DNA of 15,362 nt from DATEMK01 sp035275625 (GCA_035275625.1 DATEMK010000452.1:1-15362); one strand, 5' to 3'. Positions 8,272 through 14,574 are shown, counted from the stretch's first letter. Notes: generated from the letters alone by a model not told the origin. A program made the numbers and translations.

Positions 8272-8418
8272 TCAGTTAAGTCTTACTTTGTCATTCTTTT
8301 CCAATCCCTGAATGCGCTTTTTTAAAATGTTTATTTTAATCCACATAATTGCGCACACCGCTGTCAATGCGATAACAGCAATGTGATGAATGAAGAGTAT
8401 TCGTTCCGTATGTTCCAT
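8272..8418 (-). CDS. Small single-span membrane protein (48 aa)
   Basis: This short gene reads ATG to TGA on the minus strand: MEHTERILFIHHIAVIALTA, then VCAIMWIKINILKKRIQGLE and KNDKVRLN. One hydrophobic segment (about 8-28) is followed by a strongly basic helix (KINILKKRIQGLEKNDKVR), which gives a clear inside-positive topology with the C-terminus in the cytoplasm. It ends 11 bases before the YitT-family start and so is probably the first gene of that operon. No family is recognised. The amphipathic basic tail and tight spacing argue for a real gene, perhaps a small partner of one of the two downstream transporters, but that is inferred. Confidence 0.6.
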   Translation of the reverse strand: MEHTERILFIHHIAVIALTAVCAIMWIKINILKKRIQGLEKNDKVRLN

Positions 8419-8460
8419 TGAATAAATAAGATTAAATTTTAATATTCATTTCTATTTTAA

Positions 8461-8508
8461 AATAAAAGTTCAGGCAGATACTTTAATAAAAAATGCGGCT
8501 GCCTGAAC
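8461..8508 (-). terminator. Intrinsic terminator downstream of the 35-aa gene
   Basis: Read on the minus strand, GTTCAGGCAG (8508-8499) and CTGCCTGAAC (8477-8468) form a perfect 10-bp stem around a 21-base loop, followed by TTTTATTTT. It starts 11 bases after the stop codon of the 35-residue gene and separates it from the YitT operon. Its other face is followed only by AATTTTC, and no plus-strand gene needs it. Confidence 0.75.
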
Positions 8509-8519
8509 AATTTTCTGTT

Positions 8520-8627
8520 TTAAATCAACATTTTAATCACTGTAAGGAGTACTATAACACCTGTCACAAATAGTACAAGATAAAGGTTACCCCTGTTTTT
8601 ACCTTCTTTTTCAGAATTTTTTTCCAT
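8520..8627 (-). CDS. Tiny single-span membrane protein (35 aa)
   Basis: Minus-strand reading ATG to TAA gives MEKNSEKEGKNRGN followed by LYLVLFVTGVIVLLTVIKML and a final Ile. The first 14 residues are hydrophilic and the rest is one membrane helix, so it should sit in the inner membrane with a very short far end. A strong terminator lies 11 bases after the stop codon, which supports expression as its own unit. No family is recognised. The sequence is too short for composition to prove coding, and the terminator is the best evidence. Confidence 0.55.
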   Translation of the reverse strand: MEKNSEKEGKNRGNLYLVLFVTGVIVLLTVIKMLI

Positions 8628-8745
8628 TTGAGAATAATTTAGAGATGAGAATAAATTTTTTATAGACATTCATGCAATAACTGCCAAGAATCAAAAAAAT
8701 GATCTTAGTTAATTAAAGCTGCTTAACAATTAAAAAGAAAATTTA

Positions 8746-9123
8746 TCAAATCCTAAAAACACAAAAAGCCAAATGCAGGCGCAATGGATGGAGTGTAGCG
8801 CTACTCCTTTCATTTTTATTAAAAGAAAGGAAGGGTTTTACCAAAACCAAAATAGGAGAGGGAGAAAAAACAAATAATTTACTGTGGAAAGAGTTTTTAA
8901 AAGAGTGGTTTCTTAACTGGAATGAAGCAGCCGCGGGGACTGAAACAGGAACACCGTTCAGCAACGCATCATTCTGTACACGGGAGGCAGAAAACAGCTT
9001 AGCCTGCCCTTCAGTTGCCGGAACTATCTTTTCATTGCGTAATGACAAAACACAGCTTGAATAAAGCAATGAAGCCGCAAGCAAAATAAAAACAGGAATT
9101 AAAAGTAATTTATTTTTTTTCAA
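8746..9123 (-). CDS. Putative lipoprotein of unknown function
   Basis: The minus-strand frame is open from 9144, but its only candidate starts are TTG codons. I choose the TTG at 9123, which gives MKKNKLLLIPVFILLAASLL followed by YSSC: a textbook n-region, hydrophobic core and lipobox-like end with Cys24. The TTG at 9144 is part of a TATCTTTG box (9149-9142) and would be upstream of the transcript start. The mature part (about 100 residues) has no motif I recognise, and the last 50 residues (KLFVFSPSPILVLVKP onward) are oddly hydrophobic and basic, ending CVFRI. It could be a real outer-membrane lipoprotein, a gene whose ATG has decayed to TTG, or a frame that is coding only at its start. Confidence is therefore moderate. 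Confidence 0.45.
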   Translation of the reverse strand: MKKNKLLLIPVFILLAASLLYSSCVLSLRNEKIVPATEGQAKLFSASRVQNDALLNGVPVSVPAAASFQLRNHSFKNSFHSKLFVFSPSPILVLVKPFLSFNKNERSSATLHPLRLHLAFCVFRI

Positions 9124-9141
9124 ATGAAATTTGCGTTTCCA

Positions 9142-9149
9142 CAAAGATA
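9142..9149 (-). promoter_or_regulatory. Consensus -7 box TATCTTTG
   Basis: The minus strand reads TATCTTTG, an exact match to the Bacteroidota TAnnTTTG element, 19 bases before the preferred TTG start of the lipoprotein-like gene. The closest TTTG upstream lies 27 bases away, longer than the usual spacing of about 20, so the -33 half is weak. Confidence 0.4.
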
Positions 9150-9307
9150 CATCTTATAATAATTTAATTTCCCCTGCAAATGTTCACCCAACCTTTTATT
9201 CCTTTTAACCATTCAATCCTTGTAGCAATCATATTTAACAATTTAATGACACTGTAAGTTCCGTAAAAAGAACGTTTCAGCCATTTGTATTATAACAACT
9301 CATTTTA

Positions 9308-9323
9308 TTAACCGTTGGGTTAA
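9308..9323. promoter_or_regulatory. 16-bp palindromic operator, copy 1
   Basis: TTAACC-GTTG-GGTTAA, perfect 6-bp arms around four bases. The same arms and spacing recur at 10530-10545, upstream of the AraC-type gene. A twofold-symmetric site of this shape fits a homodimeric repressor such as a TetR-family protein. No such gene is in the window, so the binder would be encoded elsewhere. Confidence 0.5.
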
Positions 9324-9432
9324 CAGAGCGGGTAAATTTTCTTTTCCACTTCACAAAAAATAAAGTGCGACTCTTTTCTTTTTTGTACTTCCATGGTCTT
9401 CGTTTTTCCCGGAGATATAAAAACAAGATGAC

Positions 9433-9469
9433 CTTTTAAACAAAGTAAATTAGGCCTTTTAAACAAAGC
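9433..9469 (+). promoter_or_regulatory. Two 14-bp direct repeats (candidate AraC-type binding site)
   Basis: CCTTTTAAACAAAG occurs at 9433-9446 and again at 9456-9469, identical in all 14 bases and offset by 23 bases, about two helical turns. AraC-family regulators bind paired direct half-sites about 21 bases apart, next to the -35 region of the promoter they activate. The second copy ends 19 bases before the -7 box of the dehydrogenase, which is that position. The AraC-type gene next door is the obvious candidate binder. Confidence 0.55.
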
Positions 9470-9488
9470 TTATGGCTTTATCGCTTTC

Positions 9489-9496
9489 TACTTTTG
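9489..9496 (+). promoter_or_regulatory. -7 box of the dehydrogenase promoter
   Basis: TACTTTTG matches TAnnTTTG exactly and stands 23 bases before the ATG at 9520. No TTTG -33 element is present at the usual distance; the downstream copy of the 14-bp repeat covers that area instead, consistent with an activator-dependent promoter. Confidence 0.55.
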
Positions 9497-9519
9497 TCCC
9501 ATCAAAAACAAATTAAAAA

Positions 9520-10524
9520 ATGGAACAAAACAATTATCAGGGAGCGTTGCAAAAGCCAATAGGGTCTGGATTTAACGCATCATCAACGGCAAGTGATGTA
9601 ATTAAAGGTATTAACCTTAAAGGAAAAATTGCGATTGTAACAGGAGGTAATGCAGGCATAGGTTTGGAAACCACAAAAACACTTACAGCCGCAGGAGCAA
9701 CAGTAATAGTTCCTGCAAGAAATATTGACAAAGCACAGAAAAACCTGCAAGGCATTGCCAATGTGGAATTGGAAACAATGGATATTATGAATCCTCAGTC
9801 TATAGATTTATTTGCAGAAAAATTCTTAGCATCTGGCAGACCACTTCATTTACTCATCAATAATGCAGGCATTATGTGGGTGCCTCTGCGCAGGGACAGC
9901 CGTGGTTTTGAATCACAATTAGCAACTAATTACCTGGGACAGTTTCAGCTTACTGCAAGGTTGTGGCCGACTCTTACAAGAGCCAATGGTGCAAGAGTAG
10001 TAAACGTATCTTCTCATGGACACCAGTTTGCATCCTTCAATTTCAATGACCCTAATTTTCTGCATCGCGAATACGAAACGCTGCAAGCTTACGGGCAATC
10101 AAAAACAGCCAGTAATTTATTTGCCCTTGAGTTAGATAATCGAAGCAAAGCATTCAACGTAAGAGCTTATTCATTACACCCGGGCTCTATCAATGGGACC
10201 GAATTAGCCAGGGAAGCCCCTCTTGAGTTATTTCAGCAAATGGGCTTCTATGATGCGGATGGTCAAATTCTGCCGGAAGTAGCGGCAACTCTGAAAACAA
10301 TCCCGCAGGGTGCAGCTACAACAGTTTGGTGTGCTGTAAGTCCGATGCTTGATAATATAGGAGGTGTGTATTGCGAAGACGCAGATATTGCTGAATTAGT
10401 TTCAGGAAATACTGTGAATAATGGTTCTTCAAAACAATGTGGTGTACAACTGTATTCACTTGACGAAGGCAATGCAAAACGATTGTGGAATTTAAGTGAG
10501 GAAATGACAGGTATAAGATTTTAA
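9520..10524 (+). CDS. Short-chain dehydrogenase/reductase (SDR)
   Basis: A soluble NAD(P)-dependent oxidoreductase of 334 residues, longer than the classical SDR of about 250. After a 33-residue leader, the Rossmann fold starts at GKIAIVTGGNAGIGLETT, with the cofactor glycines at 42-48 (TGGNAGIG). The NNAG motif is at 114-117, the catalytic tetrad is Asn137, Ser164 or Ser165 (VNVSS), Tyr191 and Lys195 (YGQSK), and PG at 221-222 follows. The overall form resembles the retinol dehydrogenase or WW-domain oxidoreductase branch. Arg67 after the second strand (VPARN) suggests NADP(H), though this is a soft criterion. The substrate is unknown. The gene is followed after 73 bases by an AraC-type regulator and preceded by repeated operator-like sites, so it is probably an inducible enzyme acting on a compound that the regulator senses. 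Confidence 0.93.
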   Translation: MEQNNYQGALQKPIGSGFNASSTASDVIKGINLKGKIAIVTGGNAGIGLETTKTLTAAGATVIVPARNIDKAQKNLQGIANVELETMDIMNPQSIDLFAEKFLASGRPLHLLINNAGIMWVPLRRDSRGFESQLATNYLGQFQLTARLWPTLTRANGARVVNVSSHGHQFASFNFNDPNFLHREYETLQAYGQSKTASNLFALELDNRSKAFNVRAYSLHPGSINGTELAREAPLELFQQMGFYDADGQILPEVAATLKTIPQGAATTVWCAVSPMLDNIGGVYCEDADIAELVSGNTVNNGSSKQCGVQLYSLDEGNAKRLWNLSEEMTGIRF

Positions 10525-10529
10525 ATTGA

Positions 10530-10545
10530 TTAACCAATCGGTTAA
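10530..10545. promoter_or_regulatory. 16-bp palindromic operator, copy 2
   Basis: TTAACC-AATC-GGTTAA, with the same arms and the same four-base spacer length as the site at 9308-9323 but a different spacer sequence. It begins five bases after the dehydrogenase stop codon and lies 36 bases before the -7 box of the AraC-type gene, so it could control that gene. Confidence 0.5.
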
Positions 10546-10580
10546 ATAAAACCTGAAAAGCAAAAATGTAACGCACTTTC

Positions 10581-10588
10581 TATTTTTG
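10581..10588 (+). promoter_or_regulatory. Possible -7 box of the AraC-type gene
   Basis: TATTTTTG matches TAnnTTTG exactly. It ends only nine bases before the ATG at 10598, so the transcript would have a leader of a few bases or none. That makes it less certain than the dehydrogenase box. Confidence 0.35.
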
Positions 10589-10597
10589 CATTAATAA

Positions 10598-11416
10598 ATG
10601 GAATATAAAGCAAAATATATAACTGACGATGTAAAGCTGTCATGTTACGAGGATAAGTTTTTTAAATCGGACATCATGTTCGACCATCACATGCTGGTAT
10701 GGTTTATTTCAGGTGAAACAAAGATTGTGCAGACCGATGCTACTTATTTTTTTAAAAAAGGTGATATTTTTTTAATCCCCAAAAACCAGCTGGCAACAAT
10801 TATTAATTATCCCAAAGATGGACAGCCCCATAAAACAGTAATAATGCACCTGACCACAAAGAGGCTGAGAGATTTTTATGCAAACCTGGATGTAAAGCCA
10901 AAAGCTGTGGCATCGCAGAAAATCCATTGCTTCTGCAATCATCCTTTGCTCGAAAGCTGCCTTGCTTCACTAATTCCTTATTTTGAAATGAAAGACCTTC
11001 CCGGAAATATTGCTGAACTGAAAATTACAGAAGCAATCAGCATTCTCAGGGCAATTGACAAAGAAATAGATGATGTTTTGACAAACTTTGAAGAGCCCGG
11101 AAAAATTGATTTGGCAAGCTATATGGAAAAGAACTTTATGTTCAACATGCCTTTGGAAAAGTTCGGTTACCTGACAGGTCGAAGCCTGACCACTTTTAAA
11201 CGGGATTTCAAAAAGGCATTTAATGCGACACCTCAAAGGTGGCTCACACAAAAGCGATTGGAATTAGCACATTACCAACTTACCGAGAAAAAAATAAAAC
11301 CTGTTGAGGTTTACTATGAAGTAGGTTTTGAGAACCTGTCACATTTTTCCCATGCCTTTAAAAAACATTTCGGTTATTCACCAACGGAGCTAAAAGGTCA
11401 AAAAGCCAACTACTAA
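10598..11416 (+). CDS. AraC-family transcriptional regulator
   Basis: A cytoplasmic DNA-binding protein of 272 residues. The N-terminal part (about 1-150) has the features of a cupin-like sensor domain: HHMLVWFISGETKI, then YFFKKGDIFLIPKNQLATI, the usual effector-pocket strands. The C-terminal part (about 170-268) is the double helix-turn-helix. The first motif is NMPLEKFGYLTGRSLTTFKR and the second runs from KPVEVYYEVGFENLSHFSHA to FKKHFGYSPTEL, the signature end of AraC/XylS proteins. Such proteins usually activate promoters by binding direct repeats near the -35 region. The paired 14-bp repeats at 9433-9469 before the dehydrogenase are the likely target. The palindrome at 10530-10545 in its own promoter region suggests additional control by another protein. 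Confidence 0.93.
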   Translation: MEYKAKYITDDVKLSCYEDKFFKSDIMFDHHMLVWFISGETKIVQTDATYFFKKGDIFLIPKNQLATIINYPKDGQPHKTVIMHLTTKRLRDFYANLDVKPKAVASQKIHCFCNHPLLESCLASLIPYFEMKDLPGNIAELKITEAISILRAIDKEIDDVLTNFEEPGKIDLASYMEKNFMFNMPLEKFGYLTGRSLTTFKRDFKKAFNATPQRWLTQKRLELAHYQLTEKKIKPVEVYYEVGFENLSHFSHAFKKHFGYSPTELKGQKANY

Positions 11417-11527
11417 TTTTTCTACCGAAGGTTGTCAGGTATTCTTCTCCATCACTGTCATAATATCTTTTTGTAGTCTACCATTTATTCTCATGGGTAC
11501 TATGTATCTTTCACTGGTCATAACAAA

Positions 11528-11540
11528 CGAAATAATTTCG
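11528..11540. repeat. 13-bp odd palindrome before the cyclase start
   Basis: CGAAAT-A-ATTTCG ends four bases before the ATG at 11545. It could be an operator or could fold over the start site in the mRNA. It is short and AT-rich, so chance is a fair explanation. Confidence 0.25.
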
Positions 11541-11544
11541 ACTC

Positions 11545-12672
11545 ATGTCAAGAAAAATTGATTACACAACCCGGGCTGTGATACTTTCCGGAAGATTTCC
11601 TGTGATTACGTATGTGAGCATCCAGGTAAACTTTTGGATAGTTGCCAATATCCTGTTGGCATTAATCCTGCATTTGCAATCATTGCTGATCAGCACGGCA
11701 ATTGAGATCCCTGTTTCAGGCAGGTTAGCCCCAACTATCCTGATAGCGATAATATTCGGTATCGTGTATGGAGTGAGCCTGGGGTTGACAGATTATTATC
11801 TTGATAAAAAGTTCTTTCGAAAGCTGCCCCTTGGAAAGGTGATCCTGTTTAAAGCAGCCATATCGCTGAGTGTACTCATACTTATTTTAACTCTCATGCG
11901 ATTTGTGTTGTACGATGTTTTAATTTCCCCAATGCTTAACTTTACATTGAAGCATAAATCTTGGGAGTATTTATTTTATCTTCTGCTGGTTTATTATTTT
12001 TTTATGACGCTTATGATCAGTTTCATCAACCAGGTAAATAAGAAATATGGTCCCGGAGTACTTGTACCTTTGCTCCTTGGGAAATACAGGAATCCCCGTG
12101 AAGAGGAAAGGATTTTTATGTTCATGGACTTAAAATCATCAACGGCAACTGCAGAGCAATTAGGTCATTTAAAATACAGCTCGTTTATAAGAGACTGTTT
12201 TATGGATATCAATGAGATATTATTACCATTTCGGGCTGAAGTCTACCAGTATGTAGGAGACGAAATTGTTGTGACCTGGAGGGAAAGCGAAGGGTTAAAG
12301 AACTTTACTTGTATCAGATTTTTCTTTGCTTGTAAAAAGAAATTTCTTGATAGATCCGGCTACTATATGACACAATACAGTTTTCTTCCAGATTTCAAAG
12401 CCGGACTTCACACAGGTAAAGTATCAGCTGTAGAAATCGGTGAGATTAAAAGAGATATCGCATATCATGGTGATACATTAAATACAACAGCAAGAATTCA
12501 GAGTGTTTGCAATAAATATAATAAAAAGTTATTGGCCTCAGAATACATTCTGAATAAAATTAAGCTGAAAAACGGTTTTAAAACGGAATCGTTGGGAATG
12601 ATTCAGCTAAGAGGCAAGACCACAACGATAGAAATAGCCAGTATTGAATTTGATGAAGCAAACTTAAATTAA
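11545..12672 (+). CDS. Membrane-anchored class III adenylate/guanylate cyclase
   Basis: A 375-residue inner-membrane protein. The N-terminal 165 residues hold about four hydrophobic segments (roughly 20-48, 62-82, 100-127, 140-162). The cytoplasmic catalytic domain follows at about 187-370. Both metal-binding aspartates are present: Asp195 in FMFMDLKSST and Asp239 in YVGDEIVVTW. The transition-state residues are also there, Asn313 and Arg317 in GDTLNTTARIQ, so catalysis of cyclic nucleotide formation is plausible for a homodimer. The substrate-specifying pair is unusual: Gln235 where adenylate cyclases have Lys, and Ala306 where they have Asp or Thr. I recall the same YQYVGDE form in related bacterial proteins, so this may be typical of a subfamily. 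ATP or GTP preference is open. There is no CRP-type receptor in the window. Confidence 0.9.
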   Translation: MSRKIDYTTRAVILSGRFPVITYVSIQVNFWIVANILLALILHLQSLLISTAIEIPVSGRLAPTILIAIIFGIVYGVSLGLTDYYLDKKFFRKLPLGKVILFKAAISLSVLILILTLMRFVLYDVLISPMLNFTLKHKSWEYLFYLLLVYYFFMTLMISFINQVNKKYGPGVLVPLLLGKYRNPREEERIFMFMDLKSSTATAEQLGHLKYSSFIRDCFMDINEILLPFRAEVYQYVGDEIVVTWRESEGLKNFTCIRFFFACKKKFLDRSGYYMTQYSFLPDFKAGLHTGKVSAVEIGEIKRDIAYHGDTLNTTARIQSVCNKYNKKLLASEYILNKIKLKNGFKTESLGMIQLRGKTTTIEIASIEFDEANLN

Positions 12673-12682
12673 TAGTCTTTGA

Positions 12683-12690
12683 TACTTTTG
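12683..12690 (+). promoter_or_regulatory. Possible -7 box before the DUF2721 gene
   Basis: TACTTTTG matches TAnnTTTG exactly, 31 bases before the ATG at 12722 and 10 bases after the cyclase stop codon. It is the same octamer as the dehydrogenase -7 box. The nearest TTTG upstream (12649-12652) is too far for a normal -33 element. Confidence 0.4.
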
Positions 12691-12721
12691 GAATAATAAT
12701 ATTGGACATAATCAAATAAAA

Positions 12722-13174
12722 ATGACATCCACACCGGAAAGTATAACTGATATTGCAAAAGCAATCCAGCTTGCCTTAGGACCTGTATTTTTATTAACAG
12801 GAGTAGCCGGACTTCTTAATGTGATGACAGGCCGGCTTTCGAGAATAGTTGATAGGGGTAGGTATCTTACTGAAAGAACAGGTATAAATAAATCGGATAG
12901 CTCTGAAGAAGTTACTACAGAGTTGAAAATGTTGGAACACAGAAGGCGGTTTACCAGCGTTGCCATAACTATGTGCACGGTCTCAGCACTTTTTGTCTGC
13001 CTGGTGATTGTTACGCTTTTCATCGAGGTAATGCTCAGTATTCCATTGAATTGGATTATCGGTGCCTTATTCACTCTTGCCACATTGGCTCTTGTAATAG
13101 GATTAGCTTTTTTCCTGCGCGAAGTTCACCTATCGGCAAAAAAATCCCTGATAGCTTTTTCAACAAAAATATAA
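12722..13174 (+). CDS. DUF2721 family membrane protein
   Basis: The 150-residue inner-membrane protein fits the DUF2721 family in length and order. TM1 is at about 14-34 (IQLALGPVFLLTGVAGLLNV), followed by the family signature TGRLSRIVDRGRYL and a charged loop, then the LEHRRRF motif before TM2 (about 78-102) and TM3 (about 108-132). A short basic tail (REVHLSAKKSL) ends the protein in the cytoplasm. The function of the family is not known. The gene lies 49 bases after the cyclase, with a promoter-like octamer in the gap, so it could be co-transcribed or independent. Its stop codon coincides with the edge of the pirin remnant, so the sequence just after it was probably rearranged. Confidence 0.9.
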   Translation: MTSTPESITDIAKAIQLALGPVFLLTGVAGLLNVMTGRLSRIVDRGRYLTERTGINKSDSSEEVTTELKMLEHRRRFTSVAITMCTVSALFVCLVIVTLFIEVMLSIPLNWIIGALFTLATLALVIGLAFFLREVHLSAKKSLIAFSTKI

Positions 13175-13539
13175 TTGTATTTCAAAGTTCTCTTGCTAAA
13201 CACATAAATGGCACAACTTGTCGCGATTTATCGGGATTTGCCTTTTTATGGTTATTAAAACCCGAAGAACATACTGTGCGTGGTTTTTATACTGTAAAAG
13301 GAAGTGTTGAATTATCGGGAACTGTGTATCATGCAGGGCAAATGCTGGTGTTTAATAAAAGTGATGACCCGATTATTACAGCAAAAGAAAACACAACCCT
13401 GAAGCTTTTGGGAGGCGTGCCGCTGGGCGAAAGACACATCTGGTGGAATTTTGTTTCGTCCCGCAAGATAAGTCTCATAATGGAGGTGCACAAAAACCAG
13501 AGCTGCTTTCATAAAAAATTCTTGCCAGTACATAGATAA
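13174..13539 (+). pseudogene. Pirin C-terminal domain remnant
   Basis: In the frame starting at 13174 the translation contains GFYTVKGSVELSGTVYHAGQ and later GGVPLGERHIWWNFVSSRK, the second cupin and the hallmark GERHIWWNFVSS stretch of pirin-family proteins (quercetinase-like, usually about 290 residues). Only about 120 residues remain. The first cupin, including its metal ligands, is missing. There is no usable start: the frame runs straight into the DUF2721 stop region, and the first ATG lies deep in the domain. After SSRK the expected ERI...W...VPGD..FIPLP tail is replaced by ISLIMEVHKNQSCFHKK and a short end, so the 3' part is also degraded. Upstream codons in this frame only shadow the DUF2721 gene. 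It is read as a 5'-truncated, decayed gene. Confidence 0.8.
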
Positions 13540-13570
13540 GGAAGGTTCAAAATTTAATTACTTTTAGCCT

Positions 13571-14572
13571 GTGAAAAGTCAGGTAGATGAATTGCAACTT
13601 CGAGCACTGTTATTCAATGACACTTCTCGAAGTTATTTATATGATAAAAGCAAAAATAATCTTGATAAATTAATCAGTTTATTCAAGGTGGATAATTGTG
13701 TTTCATTTATAGGGGCAGGTGCCTCATTTCCATTGAATATTCCTTTATGGGCGAATCTTATTAAAGAAATTCATGATGTTGCCATCAAAGAGGGTTATGT
13801 TGGAGCATTAGAAAAAGATGAAAGTAAATATCCAGAATTTGTTGAAGCTCTTTACAATCATTTTAAAGGTATTTCCATACCAACGCTTTATTCTGATACC
13901 GTTCAGAAAATAATCAGAGCAAAATCTAACAGTACTACCTTGACTTTGGTTAAGGTAATTTTGGCTCTTAAAATGCACGTCACTACAAATCTTGAAAATT
14001 CAATTGAAGATGCTTATGAATTTTTATCATATCTCTCAGCTTTATATCCTGATGGTAAAATCAATAAAAATTGCACAAGCTATGGTCTTGAAAATTTAAC
14101 TACACATAGTCCAGGTTCCGATTCAATATATCATGTACATGGGAATGCTAATGATAAAAAATTTATTCTAAGAAAGGGTGAATATGATGCATTTTATCCT
14201 TCGGTCAGTGGAATGAAAACAAATACTTTCGATACTGTTGAGTCTTTTTTAAAAGGAATTTATAAAAATAAGAATATCATTTTTATAGGTTTTAGTTTTC
14301 AAGATAAATATGTTAAAGATTATTTTTTTAAACTTTCTAATTTGGTCTTGACTGAAATGCAAAACCTAAAAGCCTTGTATGATGACTCAACTGCCTCAAA
14401 CATGAAGGAACATTTTTGGCTTATGGACGCAAATCCTAAATTATTTAAAACTTATGGTGATAATATTCATGATTTTTTTGAAAAAAATAAAATATTCCCA
14501 ATATTGTATAATGAAAGTGAACATATTTTCATTGAGAAGCTTTTTGAATTTCTTAGCTATAAAGGCATATAA
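13571..14572 (+). CDS. SIR2-domain protein, probable NAD-consuming defence effector
   Basis: The 333-residue protein carries a SIR2-like Rossmann domain. Its parts in order are SFIGAGASFP (45-54, the NAD-binding GAGxS), HVTTNLENSIEDA (136-148, in place of the usual TTNYDxxLE with the key Asn140), IYHVHGNAND (186-195, catalytic His190) and IIFIGFSFQDKYV (236-248). The start is GTG, as an in-frame TAG lies at 13565 and no ATG occurs before codon 135. In prokaryotic immunity, SIR2 domains of this type (Thoeris ThsA, DSR, SIR2-pAgo, SIR2-HerA) degrade NAD+ to stop phage growth. No DNA-binding or TIR domain is fused here, so sensing should come from the partner gene that starts two bases after the stop. 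The gene is clearly more AT-rich than the genes before 13174, suggesting horizontal acquisition. Confidence 0.87.
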   Translation: MKSQVDELQLRALLFNDTSRSYLYDKSKNNLDKLISLFKVDNCVSFIGAGASFPLNIPLWANLIKEIHDVAIKEGYVGALEKDESKYPEFVEALYNHFKGISIPTLYSDTVQKIIRAKSNSTTLTLVKVILALKMHVTTNLENSIEDAYEFLSYLSALYPDGKINKNCTSYGLENLTTHSPGSDSIYHVHGNANDKKFILRKGEYDAFYPSVSGMKTNTFDTVESFLKGIYKNKNIIFIGFSFQDKYVKDYFFKLSNLVLTEMQNLKALYDDSTASNMKEHFWLMDANPKLFKTYGDNIHDFFEKNKIFPILYNESEHIFIEKLFEFLSYKGI

Positions 14573-14574
14573 CA

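Larger units (their letters stand above)
9150..9519. promoter_or_regulatory. Divergent control region, 370 bases without a gene
   Basis: This block lies between the minus-strand lipoprotein-like gene and the dehydrogenase. I see no credible coding frame in it. From left to right it holds AT-rich DNA, a 16-bp palindrome (9308-9323), a second AT-rich stretch with long pyrimidine runs, two copies of a 14-bp direct repeat (9433-9446 and 9456-9469) and a -7 box (9489-9496). The density of symmetric and repeated sites implies at least two regulators. Confidence 0.6.

Noticed and set aside
8790..8810. GTAGCGCTAC, a perfect 10-bp palindrome near the end of the lipoprotein-like gene
   Set aside because: It lies inside a putative coding frame, is a single copy and has no associated signal. 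A 10-bp palindrome is expected by chance in a window this size.
11417..11544. Promoter or terminator between the AraC-type gene and the cyclase gene
   Set aside because: TATCTTTC-like and TATCTTTTT strings come close to the -7 element but do not match it, and no stem followed by T-run is present.
12973..13173. Long plus-strand frame that would extend the pirin remnant upstream to an ATG at 12973
   Set aside because: This part lies entirely inside the DUF2721 gene in another frame, and its translation (MHGLSTFCLPGD and onward) has nothing pirin-like. Only the section after 13174 is kept, as a pseudogene.
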